Shown: positions 35,345 through 46,555 of the stretch, piece by piece
Numbering within the stretch: position 1 is the stretch's first letter
Layout: each line of letters opens with the position of its first letter
Assembly: GCA_030549495.1 (NCBI GenBank)
Contig: JAUIRK010000046.1
Location: forward strand, 248,001-312,000
Direction of reading: 5' to 3'
DNA from: Nectonema munidae
Taxonomy: Eukaryota > Nematomorpha > Nectonematoida > Nectonematidae
Length of the DNA: 64,000 bases
Program-made: the position numbers and the translations under genes
The notes under the pieces: generated by a model
What the model saw: the letters and a program-made list of their open reading frames with translations, nothing else
What the model was told of the DNA's origin: nothing
Databases searched by the model: none

Positions 35345-35545
35345 TAAAAATTAATCTTGATAGTCTAATGAGTATGGTATGGGAAATTTCCATGGATAAT
35401 CAAAATTTTGTTCTACTAGTCCGTCCACCAATGAATGAGAAGACTTTGATATAGAGGATTCGATTCGCCAAACCGTAGACATTAGAATTAGACCTCAAAA
35501 TAAACTAATCCACGTACACATGTATGATTACATCTTCCTTAGTCA
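35345..35545. repeat. tRNA-derived SINE-like repeat, left arm
   Basis: AGTATGGTATGGGAAATTTC lies ahead of TTTGATATAGAGGATTCGAT, whose GGATTCGATTCG core is a B-box match. The same segment occurs inverted in the right arm near 41,890-42,040. Ends are not resolved. Confidence 0.35.
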
Positions 35546-37429
35546 CCCACCATTTTATACATAACCTTAGCATCCACACCGATATTCTACCCCTATTATT
35601 TATACACAACAATGGAGTTGACATTTTAGTTCAATCCAATTGGATCCATCTTTTTTGAGTTTAAAATTTGAACCCTTCATTATATTCAGGTTTTTTGATT
35701 TCAGATATTTTATCATGATTAAGTATCTGGTATTTTAAAGAATTGTCAATTAATATCTAAATTTTGAAATTTTTTATTTAAAATCTCGCTATTGGAATTG
35801 AATCCATCTTTTTTAATAACTATTAAACCTTTTAAATATCTCTGGATATTTTGAAAACTACTTGCAACATATTATTATATATTATTATTTCATAGAGTAA
35901 TTATTAGTTAATCTATATGTAAAATAATTGATCAATTGAGTTTTCAATAAATAATTTTTGTTTAACCTCGTTTCGCTGAATGAGATACCTACTATCTAAT
36001 AAAATATTTAACTAAGAAATTTAAAAAAACTTAATAGATTATCATGATAAAAAGCTTAAGATCAACAAATCCTGATTAAAATGAAGGATTCAAGTTAACT
36101 TCACACACAAGCAAGATTGGAGTGAATTTCACTTAAAAGTCAACCCCATAAAATTCGTCAACTGTGTTTGCATGGTAATTAATATTTAGAAGGGGACAGA
36201 GTATCCAGTCTTTCAGTGAGAATCAGTCAAACTATAAGTTAGCAAAATTGCTACTTTTAAAAGATTTAGTCAAGCTTAGCCATACTCACAATATTCCTCG
36301 CGTGTATATTGCGACCCAAACTTATTAGTTTTAAATATATGTCTTAAAAGGCTGCATACTATGCGAGTACACAACACAGTTTATATTAAATATTCACTCA
36401 ACGAACTTTGTGTTCGCAAATTTAAAACTCAAAGGAAGGGGAGATCATCTCAAGATTTGCCCATTTTACTCCATAATCAACCATTTTCAGAAAAACAACA
36501 TTTTTTAAATATTAGATTTTGGAAGGACATCTTTTGAAAGTATACTTTTCATGTATCACACCAGCTATTAATTCACCGTAAAATTTTCTACCGGAATTTC
36601 CATATTTCGAATGTTTTTTTAGTTGTCAAGTTTGCAGGTAAAGGAAAAACCTTCGTCCATAACAAAACGGTCACTACAATTTTATCAAGACTCCTAGGCC
36701 AATTGCCGACCAGTTCAATCTGATTTAAGTTCTTTTTTCGTATACAAATATAAAGTGTACCTTGTTTTGTAGAAGGTTCTAAAATATAAAATAAAATATG
36801 TAATACAAGGGTATAGGAATGATCAAGTTTTTACGAATGAATGCCTTTTTACCCGATATTGAATAATGAATTAACAAATGTGCATCTTCAATCTAATTTG
36901 GGGTAAAATCTTTTAATAGGAGTTTTTAATCTTCATTTTTTTTGGGCTCTAGAAATTATTTTGGATTTTTTTAATGGCGATAATGGTAGATAGCTTGACG
37001 ACATATTCTTTCTTTAAATGTATGATAACTGCGAAAGAGTCAAACATGGATATAAAGGATATAAAAATCTCTTTTGAATAAAAGACATTCAAGTTTAGAG
37101 CTTTCTTTTTTTTAGATGCACAATATTTTTTAAGAATGTCATATTTTGTTCGAGATTCAATAGAAATTACAATTAAATGTTGACAACAGAAAGACAATGA
37201 CAAGAGAAAGCAGATGTTTCAAGTTTGGTTACATAAGACTTTTCTTGGGAAATATCGATTGTATCAATACGGAAAATTTAATATAGGAAAGGTTCTGCTG
37301 TATTGAAGAATTCACACTTAGGCATAATTCATTGGCTAAAACACGTTGGATCAGTATAGTATTCACTTTTCCTATTTTAGTTCTCCATTGGCATACAATG
37401 GCAAAATATTCTTCTTAAAATTTGACAGA
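35546..37429. other. inner left arm, weak exon candidates only
   Basis: It aligns with 39,870-41,890. On the minus strand a TTTTAG acceptor (right arm 40,651-40,656) opens EPSTKQGTLYICIRKKNLNQ and more, ending near a GGTTTT donor, which might be another upstream exon; support is weak. The frame near 36,949-37,203 changes length between arms and shows no family motif. Confidence 0.35.
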
Positions 37430-37510
37430 TGATAATAGGAATGTCACGATCGAGAATCGAACCCACGCCGATAGGATCAAGAACCTACACTTCTAACACT
37501 ATGCCATATG
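37430..37510 (-). repeat. tRNA-like sequence, inner left arm
   Basis: On the minus strand, ATGGCATAGTGTTAGAAGTG (A-box-like), then a TAGG...CCTA stem with an eight-base loop, then GGGTTCGATTCTCGATC (B box). It is a degenerate tRNA or a SINE head: the acceptor stem does not close. It lies about 170 bp from the spacer and is mirrored at 39,795-39,870. Confidence 0.5.
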
Positions 37511-37679
37511 CAGAGTTAAATACTCATAATGTACAAGTAAGGCAAAATATAAACAAAGTAGTATCATTTAAGTCAAAAATTTATAATAACTCTACTCTTG
37601 TTTTCTCTTCTGTTTGCATACTCTTGTAAGAATATTTTTTTGTCCAGTAAACCATAATTAAGAAAGTTTTCTATTTTTA

Positions 37680-39645
37680 CATATCTTGCTGTGGTTTCAT
37701 CGCCAAAAAATTTTTCTTTTTAAAAATTTAAGCGTTCACTCTGATTATTATTATTTTAATCTTCCATACTCTTGCTTTTTTACTAAACATCTAAACCTAA
37801 TATGTCGCTATTTTATTAAAAAATATTATTAAGTTATCGAAAGGTGAAATGGTAGTATTTCACGATAAATAAACTCAATATTTAGATTGAACATTTGTTA
37901 TATGTCAAAATCTTTTGCTTTATTACTCCTTGAATAACTTTTTTATTATACTTACATGTCAAAGTAATTTTATATTTTAATTAAGCAATAATTCTAAATT
38001 TAAACTGATCTAAATTCGTGAATTTAATTAACTAATTAGCTATGGTTCATTGGTCAGTTGGTAAATAAAACTAATTTTTCCTATTGACCCAATTTCTGCC
38101 CTTAATTTTATATATATATTTTGCAGCATAGAAGATAAATAAGTTATAAATATATTTAAAAATGCAATACAACGTAATATAATTTGTACTGTACCTTTAT
38201 TTACTGGCGTTTCTGAAATTTAAATGTTGATTGAAAGAGTTTGAATGTATAATTATGAAGCATAAATAATTGTTTCAAGAATGAAGGCGATTTTTTATAT
38301 ATGGATTATTAAAACATATAAAAAACATCCTTTCAAATTCTCTTAGGTGGAAGTATAGGATATTTATCAAATTATTTTATGACCTTTTATCTGATAAATA
38401 TTCTCTGGGTGCTTCGAAAACTAGGTTTTACAAAACTCACTATCAGAATCTGGGTCTTGGGATAATGGTTCTCAAATTAGCATTAAATATCAAAGTAGGA
38501 AATTGTAGAAAAAGGATCATGTCCTAAAAGACCTTCTGAAAGACAAATAAAATCTAATCGCTTTTAAGATTTAATTGAGGGATAATATTTAGTTTAAATC
38601 TACAAGAAATTTTTTTTTCAGAAAATTCCTTTTAAAAAATCTCTTCCTCAGTTGACTAAATAGAATGAATTTAACGGCTGTTGAGTAAACTTAACGTTTT
38701 GAATCTTTGTTAATTAAAATCTTGAATCATTTTTACTGACTTATTTTTTTCTTTAATAAATAAATAAATAAATATTTTAAAGTTTATCAAATATTTTTAT
38801 TCAAAAAATATTTTTTTATTAATTTTCTATTTAGTACCTTATATTTTCTGGACATCATTGAAACTTTCTATGAAGCATCTTTCTTAGAAAGCCAGAATGA
38901 AGATATTAAAATAAGGGATTATTTCCACAAACTATTTTCAAAGATTTTTCATGTTACAAGTGGAAAATAGAAAAATGACTAAATGTATTTTATTGAAAGA
39001 AAGAGATGCGAAGAAATTTTTATTATAAATTTGTTCTTCGCTTAACTTCATTAATTAACAATCTAATCTAAATAGTTTAATTGAACGTTATGACTAATTT
39101 TAAAACAAATACTTATATTTTGTTAACTAAAGGTCAATTCGAATGCTTGTTGAATGTTTTTAAAATGAATTTCGCATATTTTATCATTAAAGGGGACGGG
39201 GTGGAGGAAAGACTTAAAGAATGTCATCTTTTGTTTGAGATTCAAGTAAAATTACAATTAAATGTTTAGTAACTTGATGAATAAGGTTGTTTCCAGAAGA
39301 CATGTTCTTTTAGTTTTGGTTGGAATCAAGCCCAAGGCACACAACCGCCTCGAGGTGAAATATGATAAACGTAGCGCGAATGCAAGAACAAACCCTTATA
39401 TAACATGCCCTTTTCACTATTCTAATTCTAAAGTAGGCCGACAAGGAAAAGTCGTTTTACTTTTACCATGTAACTAATGTTTATCAGTATTTTTCTACAT
39501 TTCTAAATAAATTAGACTTTTGACTTATCTCTTACGCATGAAGGCTGAAATCGGGACGTTAAAATCGGTGCAGGAGGGAAATAAACGAAAAAAGTTTGGG
39601 AATCATTGCAGTGGACATCATCTGAGAGCAACTTCAGAATCGTGA
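37680..39645. other. spacer of the palindrome
   Basis: The arms stop matching at 37,679 and 39,646. The spacer is mostly AT-rich sequence unique within the window, with an (AAAT) microsatellite near 38,755-38,775. Its last 460 bp are arm-derived pieces. No gene is supported; short frames at 39,081-39,477 span the mosaic joins. Confidence 0.75.
39185..39645. repeat. mosaic of three arm-derived segments
   Basis: Three pieces in direct orientation to the left arm are joined: 39,185-39,268 resembles 37,110-37,185 (and right 40,140-40,218, inverted); 39,272-39,321 resembles 32,862-32,908; and 39,322-39,645 resembles 31,801-32,144, ending at CAGAATCGTGA. Their order is the reverse of that in the arm. 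The pieces are more diverged than the two arms are from each other in the second segment and about as similar in the third. Confidence 0.75.
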
Positions 39646-39794
39646 TAAAAATAGAAAATTTCTTAATTATGGTTTACTGGACAAAAAAATATTCTTACAA
39701 AAGTATGCAAATAGAAGAGTAGAGTTATTATAAATTTTTGACTTAAATGATACTACTTTGTTTATATTTTGCCTTACTTGTACATTATGAGTAT

Positions 39795-39870
39795 TTAACT
39801 CTGCAGATGGCATAGTGGTAGAAGTGTAGGTTCTTGATCCTATCGGCGTGGGTTCGATTCTCGATCATGA
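39795..39870 (+). repeat. tRNA-like sequence, inner right arm
   Basis: ATGGCATAGTGGTAGAAGTG matches the pol III A box (TGGCATAGTGG) and GGGTTCGATTCTCGATC the B box. The anticodon-like loop contains TTCTTGA between TAGG and CCTA but has eight bases, and the acceptor arms do not pair well, so a functional tRNA is unlikely. It mirrors 37,430-37,510. Confidence 0.5.
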
Positions 39871-41889
39871 CATTCCTATTATCATCTGTCAAATTTTAGG
39901 AAGAATATTTTGCCATTGTATGCCAACGGAGAACTAAAATAGGAAAAGTGAATACTATACTGATCCAACGTGTTTTAGCCAATGAATTATGCCTAAGTGT
40001 GAATTCTTCAATACAGCAGAACCTTTCCTATATTAAATTTTCCGTATTGATACAATCGATATTTCCCAAGAAAAATATTATATAACCAAACTTGAAACAT
40101 CTGCTTTCTCTTGTCATTGTCTTTCTGTTGTCAACATTTCATTGTAATTTCTATTGGATCTCGAACAAAACATGACATTCTTTAAGTCTGTCACCACCTC
40201 CCCTCTTCTAATGGATAATATTGTGCATCTAAAAAAGCAAGCTCTAAACTCGAATGTCATTTATTCAAGAGAGACTTTTGTATCCTTTATATCCATGTTT
40301 GACTCTTTCGCAGTTATCATACATTTAAAGAAAGAATATGTCGTCAAGCTATCTACCATTATCGCCATTAAAAAATCAAAAATAATTTCTAGAGCCTAAA
40401 AAAATGAAGATTAAAAACTCCTATGAAAAGATTTTACCCCAAATTAGATTGAAGATGCACAGTTGTTAATTCATTATTCAATATCGGGTAAAAAGGCATT
40501 CATTCGTAAAAACTTGATCTTAATACAAGCGCTGTTGCATCAGTCAAGCAGGGTTGCGCTGTATAAAAGTTTGTTTAAGTTTATAAATAAAAATTACAAA
40601 ATTGTTTTAATATAATTCCTATACCCTTGTATTACATATTTTATTTTATATTTTAGAACCTTCTACAAAACAAGGTACACTTTATATTTGTATACGCAAA
40701 AAGAACTTAAATCAGATTGAACTGGTCGGCAATTGGCCTAGGAGTCTTGATAAAATTGTAGTGACCGTTTTGTTATGGACGAAGGTTTTTCCTTTACCTG
40801 CAAAGTTGACAACTAAAAAAACATTCGAAATATGGAAATTCCGGTAGAAAATTTTACGGTGAATTAATAGCTGGTGTGATACGTGAAAAGTATACTTTCA
40901 AAAGATGTCCTTCCAAAATCTAATATTTAAAAAATGTTGTTTTTCTGAAAATGGTTGATTATGGAGTAAAATGGGCAAATCTTGAGATGATCCCTCCTTT
41001 TGAGTTTTAAATTTGCGAACACAAAGTTCATTGAGTGAATATTTAATATAAACTGTCTTGTGTACTCTCATAGTATGCAGTCTTTTAAGACCAATATTTA
41101 AAACTAATAAGTTTGGGTCGCATTTTACAAGCGAGGAATATTGTGAGTATGGCTAAGCTTGACTAAATCTTTTAAAAGTAGCAATTTTGCTAACTTATAG
41201 TTTGACTGATTCTCACTGAAAGACTGGATACTCTGTCCCCTTCTAAATATTAATTACCATGCAAACACAGTTGACGAATTTTATGGGGTTGACTTTTAAG
41301 TGAAATTCACTCCAATCTTGCTTGTGTGTGAAGTTAACTTGAATCCTTCATTTTAATCAGGATTTGTTGATCTTAAGCTTTTTATCATGATAATCTATTA
41401 AGTTTTTTTAAATTTCTTAGTTAAATATTTTATTAGATAGTAGGTATCTCATTCAGCGAAACGAGGTTAAACAAAAATTATTTATTGAAAACTCAATTGA
41501 TCAATTATTTTACATATAGATTAACTAATAATTACTCTATGAAATAATAATATATAATAATATGTTGCAAGTAGTTTTCAAAATATCCAGAGATATTTAA
41601 AAGGTTTAATAGTTATTAAAAAAGATGGATTCAATTCCATTAACGAGAATTTAAATTAAAAAATTTTAAATTTAGATATTAATTGACAATTCTTTAAAAT
41701 ACCAGTTACTTAATCATGATAAAATATCTGAAATCAAAAAACCTGAATATAATGAAGGGTTCAAATTTTAAACTCAAAAAAGATGGATCCAATTGGATTG
41801 AACTAAAATGTCAACTCCATTGTTGTGTATAAATAATAGGGGTAGAATATCGGTGTGGATGCTAAGGTTATGTATAAAATGGAGGGTGA

Positions 41890-42040
41890 CTAAGGAAGAT
41901 GTAATCATACATGTGTACGTGGATTAGTTTATTTTGAGGTCTAATTCTAATGTCTAAGTTTTGTCGAATCGAATCCTATATATCAAAGTCTTCTCATTCA
42001 TTGGTGGACGGACTAGTAGAACAAAATTTTGATTATCCAT
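41890..42040. repeat. tRNA-derived SINE-like repeat, right arm
   Basis: Inverted counterpart of 35,345-35,545. The B-box-like core reads CGAATCGAATCC on the plus strand near 41,967, beside TATCAAAGTCTTCTCATTCA. Confidence 0.35.
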
Positions 42041-42138
42041 AAAAATTTCCCATACCATACTCATTAGACTATCAAGATTAATGTTTAGATGGAAATACTA
42101 ATTTTATATATGAATTATACTTAAATCTTTTTTCCTAG

Positions 42139-42219
42139 ATCTAAGTTGGTGTCGGGGCTTTGAATCTTACTGCGAACGGGATCCAAATACTCAACAAAAT
42201 TGTCCCAATATGTGTGCAA
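42139..42219 (+). CDS. ShKT-like exon, right arm
   Basis: Same borders as the left-arm exon: acceptor TTTCCTAG, donor GTAATT, 81 bases, phase 1 at both ends. The translation (LSWCRGFESYCERDPNTQQN, then CPNMCA) shows no change between the arms. It lies upstream, on the same strand, of the right metalloprotease. Confidence 0.5.
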
Positions 42220-42229
42220 GTAATTTTTA

Positions 42230-43290
42230 GTATTTTTAATAACGAATATACATTTTAAAGTTCTTCAAACGTTTCACTAAATTTGAAGATCAGGTTTTCT
42301 TATAAAATGAACAAATCCCTTATTTATAACATAACATAATTTATTAGCGAAAGTAGGCTGAGACTGTTGATTATCACACCTGAGTAAAGGAAAGAAGAAG
42401 GGGAGAATGCAATGTTTAACAGAGCTCAAACATTCTGCCTTTCCAAAATTCATCCAATTTGTTCTTAAAATCATATAGGTTTGGAGCATTTAACAATATC
42501 ATCGGGAAGTGAATTCCAGTCATTAATCATTCTTTCAGAGAAAAACCTTCTTAAATAGGACTTTTTACAAAATGATTTCTGAAATTTTTGAGAGTGGAAT
42601 CCTTGGTTTCTTTTTGAAAAATCAGGTAAAACTCTAGAGTTGATGGGCACCTTTCCATGAAGGATATTATAAACGGTAATCATGTCTCTCCTTTTGAAAC
42701 GATAAAGTAATGAAGGTAGGTCTTTCCTTGTAGCTTAGGTCTTTAAAACCATGAATGTCTTTAGTGATAGACCTTTGGACTTTCTCAATTTTGAAAGCAT
42801 CATTGTCATAATAAGGATAAGAAATTACATTTCCAGTTACTAAGTTGGACTTATTAACGCTTTATAAAGAAGTGGAGCCGAAGTAGTATCGAATGTAGAG
42901 AAAGATTTACACACTTGATGATAAGTAGCGAATGCTTTAGAAACTCTCTTTGAAATATTTTTGGGAAATGGAGATCAGTCGTAACAATGACTCCCAAATA
43001 ATTTTGCGAATCAACCGTCTCAAGTTTATGACAGCCGAGAAATATTTTCTATCATTTTGATGTCCTATTTGCAAATGTGTGCATTTAGAGAAGTCAAATT
43101 TTAATCCCCATCTGTTGCACCATTCAAAAACTTTTATCAAATCACGCTGTAAGTTAGAGCTATCACAATCATCAGAAACATCATATAATTTAATATCATC
43201 GGCAAATACCTTGAATTTTGGGGAGATGACGTTGAAGAGGTCATTTAAAAATATATTGAAAAGTGGATATATATAGCCAATGTTTAGAGC
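42230..43290 (-). mobile_element. 5'-truncated LINE, right arm
   Basis: Inverted counterpart of 34,140-35,165, with the FADD box near 43,200 and the NDWNSLPDD motif near 42,510 on the minus strand. Frames break at different places in the two arms, so decay continued after duplication. Confidence 0.8.
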
Positions 43291-43351
43291 TTTAAGCTCT
43301 AACATGATAATCAAACTATGAGAGAATGTTGATGAAGTATACACTTAGAAT

Positions 43352-43690
43352 CGGGTAAGACTTTTTACCCAAATAAATCCAAATATACCAAAATAGACCT
43401 AAACAGTTCAAAACAATTTAAATATACACAGAATAAGTTAAATAAACAGAAGAATTAATCTCAGCATAAAACTAAAAGAAATTATTAATTTGAAATTGAA
43501 TTATAAAAAAAATAATAACTTGATTGATATCAATGCACTTTCTCCCGTAAGGCTATATGCTCGCATTATGCTTGAGATGGTTAATCACAGATTTTATTAT
43601 TTTGTTTTTAAGAGTCGTTAGCCTTTGGGATTGAACCCCTGAACTTCAACTGTTAAGCTGAGAGGTAGACCCTAAAAATCATTAAGGCTC
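43352..43690 (-). repeat. composite repeat with tRNA-like head, right arm
   Basis: Inverted counterpart of 33,745-34,072, with the head (GGGATTGAACCCCTGAACTT on the plus strand) near 43,628 and the tail with CCCAAATAAATCC at 43,367. Confidence 0.55.
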
Positions 43691-43964
43691 AGATTTTTTA
43701 TTTGTTAAATAAGTATAAATTTAAATATTATTTATATACAAACAAAAGCTTAAAATAGCTATATTGAATCATACTTAAATAGTTCATACTTAAATAGCTG
43801 TGTATCCTTTTATTTTAAACATTTATCTAATATATTTTTAATTTCAAGTTCTTATTTGTAAATAAAGATTATATCTGTTTGAATTTGGGTAAAAAGTCCT
43901 ACCACTTAGGATCTATTTCAACCAATCAATGGAAAATATACCTCAATATAACATACATGACACG

Positions 43965-44108
43965 GGTAATGTTGCACTATCCGTGCATCGATAAACGTCT
44001 TTTCTATGAAATTGGCTTTTTATCGATGCAGGGATAGTACCGGGCATCGATAAAAAACCAATTGCATAGAAAAGACGTTTATCGATGCAGGGATAGTGCA
44101 ACATTACC
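43965..44108. mobile_element. 144-bp hairpin MITE, GGTAATG family, right arm
   Basis: Perfect 9-bp duplication CATGACACG at 43,956-43,964 and 44,109-44,117. The outer ends are normal, but the interior holds two hairpin units joined at GATAGTACCGGGCATCGATA, with the unit CGTCTTTTCTATG and its inverse CATAGAAAAGACG. It equals the left 84-bp copy plus an extra inverted unit, a change that took place after the insertion. Confidence 0.85.
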
Positions 44109-44557
44109 CATGACACGTTTTATTGAGAAAAGTGATAGGCAGGCAATTACTTTGAATTTCTGTAACCAGTCTTAACTTGAATTTTGGAAGGAAAGTAAAT
44201 CTTTTACAAAATCATAATTCGTAAAAACTATTTTTTAATCTTTTTATTGCTCACGAGTTTACGATATTTTGAGGTAATTGATTGAAAGCTCTTTGAGTAA
44301 GGTTTATCGACGAAAACTGTTTTCCTAGCATTGGTATTAAAATTTGAGAGAAACTTTTCCTATTTTAGAAGAGCGTATTTCAATACTAGAGTGACATGTT
44401 TCTGTTTAGAATAAAATAAATCTATAAAATTTATTAATTTTAAGTTAGAACTGTCTCTTATTAAAAAATCGGGACTAATTTGAGTAATTCAATAAAATAA
44501 TAATATTGAAAAAATTTCTTGTTTACAAAAAATGAAAAATTATTTTATGAATTTCAG

Positions 44558-44652
44558 CATTAGGCGAATTTATAAGCAGAAACCAAAACTAAAAGAAGTT
44601 GTCTCTGAAAAACAACCTTATTCATCAAGTATAGTATACAACAAAAATATAA
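44558..44652 (+). CDS. candidate upstream exon, right arm
   Basis: Same 95-bp exon as at 32,836-32,930, with ATTTCAG acceptor and GTAATA donor; the reading IRRIYKQKPKLKEVVSEKQP is preserved. A tiny exon candidate at 44,966-44,983 (acceptor TTGTCAG, donor GTAAAT) continues the phase. Confidence 0.4.
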
Positions 44653-45713
44653 GTAATAATTTTTCACAGTATAAAAATCAATATATCCAATAATAAATAA
44701 CCCTTATTTATACACCAAAAACAAGAAAAATATTTTTTAAAGTTAAAATTAAGATCGGAATTTTTTGAAATTTTACCTTCAACGTTCTTACTTATAATTT
44801 ATTTCACTATAAATTCCATATTTGAATACTCAAGTGATTTTGGTTATAATGTGATCGAAATAGAAAGATTTTGAAAAAGCAACTTTTAAATGATCTTTTA
44901 ATAAGATTAATTTTACACTAATCTTTTTTAAAGTATTTTTATCTTTTCAATTTCTCTTTTGTCAGAATTTAAAGAAAACACAGGTAAATATTTTTAAAAA
45001 CTAATATATTTTTATTTCAAATGCTGCATGTTAAGTTGAAGATAAATTGATTTTTACTTTTCTAATGTAGAAGATGAAGTGGAAAACTTTGTGTAAACTT
45101 TAAAAGAAGATGAGTTAATTCTTCAGTCACAAATTTTTAAGCAGGCTTATTTATTAGAAGCAATAAATGTTTAGAGGAAAAATTCGTATAAATTAGAATT
45201 TAGGATAGATATTTAGAAGCTAAGGAATTCATTACAAAAGAATTCGATTTATAAGAAATACGTTTGGTTTAAAGAGTTAAAGCACGCTCCCTAATTTTTG
45301 TAAGACTAAGCATTTTATCTCCTTCTTCTTTCTCTACCCTTAATATTCCTCACGATTCTGGAGTTGCTCTCAAATGATGTCCACTGCAATGATTCCCAAA
45401 CTTTTTTCGTTTATTTCCCTTCTGCACCGATTTTAACGTCCCGATTTCAGCCGTCAGGCGTAAGAGATAAGTCAAAAGTCTAATTTATTTAGAAATGTAG
45501 AAAAATACTGATAAACATTAGTTACATGGTAAAAGTAAAACGACTTTTCCTTGTCGGCCTACTTTAGAATTAGAATAGTGAAAAGGGCATGTTATATTTT
45601 ATGCACCAGTAATATAAGGGTTAGTCCTTGCATTCCCGCTACGTTTATCATATTTCACCTGGAGTCGGTTGTGTGCCTTGGGTTTGATTGTGAGCTAAAG
45701 TAGAAAATTTCAG

Positions 45714-45783
45714 AATTACAAAGTCATCTTCCAAGTTTTGCCATGAGTACTCGTGCTTCGAAGAAACAGAAGACGGACAGTAG
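45714..45783 (+). pseudogene. upstream exon with in-frame stop, right arm
   Basis: Counterpart of 31,648-31,780. The frame reads SSSKFCHEYSCFEETEDGQ and meets TAG at 45,781-45,783. Relative to the left arm, nine extra bases around GACGGACAGTAGGTCGATCC replace GACGTCTATCTT; the downstream frame is otherwise kept. If this exon is part of the metalloprotease, the right copy would be truncated before its catalytic domain unless the exon is skipped. Confidence 0.5.
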
Positions 45784-46318
45784 GTCGATCCTGTTGTGCA
45801 AACTCAGAAACAAATTTACTTCTTTTCACAGTCAAATAAATCTCATGTTTTATAAGTTTTTCAACACAATTAGATATATCGATTTCGAGAGCATAGTAAT
45901 AATAATGTATCTTATTCCAAGTTGAAATATTTTCTTATTGTTAAAAAATAATATATTTTTGTACTTGCTTCAAAATATACATGAAGATTTAAGGGAATTA
46001 TAAAAATGATTCAGACACTTAAAACTCAAAAGTAAGATATTACTGAAACAAAAATATGAGACTGAGTTAGTAGAGAAAAAAGAGATATGCTCTTAGAGTA
46101 ATCTTCTTTCAATATATCATTATATCCGATATAAATTTTTCTTTACTTTAGATACCACCACAGGTTTCCTTTTCTTCTTGTATTAAATAACTTTACCTAT
46201 ATACTTCATTAAAAATTTTTAGTTACAGTCACTGGTATTTAAATATAATTATATAAAATCTATTAGCCAATTATTGCGAAACACATTTTATGCCAAACAA
46301 GAGAACTTGTGAATACGT

Positions 46319-46555
46319 CAGTGGCAAAGTAGCCCAAGAGCGGCCGCGAGATTTTAGTTTTGTGAAAAGTTCTGATAACACTTCACAACGCGAAAAATGA
46401 ATTATATAGGTATGCAGCATAGGAAGAAAGGCGGTAGCATCAATTGATGCATTATGCTCTACTATTTGTGCTGCCTTTTCATTAATGATATATTAATACA
46501 AATTAATTTGGCGAGCGCTGCCGACCGATCTCGCACCCCTTTCGCTACTTCACTA
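46319..46555. mobile_element. hAT-like MITE, right arm
   Basis: Starts CAGTGGCAAAGTAGCCCAAG and ends CCCTTTCGCTACTTCACT, the inverted counterpart of 30,980-31,216. The first end is better preserved than in the left arm. Confidence 0.5.

Larger units (their letters stand above)
14382..37679. repeat. left arm of giant interrupted palindrome
   Basis: The arm matches the reverse complement of 39,646-60,795 over most of its length. Anchors along the arm keep order and inverted strand: 14,634 with 60,538; 17,985 with 58,066; 27,578 with 49,877; 29,965 with 47,562; 34,148 with about 43,276; and 37,679 with 39,646. Identity in the stretches I aligned by eye is high (a few mismatches per hundred bases). 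Left-specific parts are an insertion at about 19,105-20,714, a hairpin element at 24,486-25,239 and a non-aligning block at 15,070-17,585. Open frames around 14,284-14,634 and 17,779-17,985 are conserved between arms only because the DNA is. Confidence 0.92.

Noticed and set aside
36949-37203. 84-codon frame mirrored at 40,154-40,399
   Set aside because: Length and N-terminus change with a 40-bp arm indel, and no motif is visible; kept only as a weak exon area.
39262-39477. 71-codon frame in the spacer
   Set aside because: It runs across two mosaic joins, so it is a product of the rearrangement, and the arm copies of the same DNA are not open.
39795-39870. Functional tRNA gene
   Set aside because: A and B boxes are good, but the anticodon loop has eight bases and the acceptor arms do not pair.
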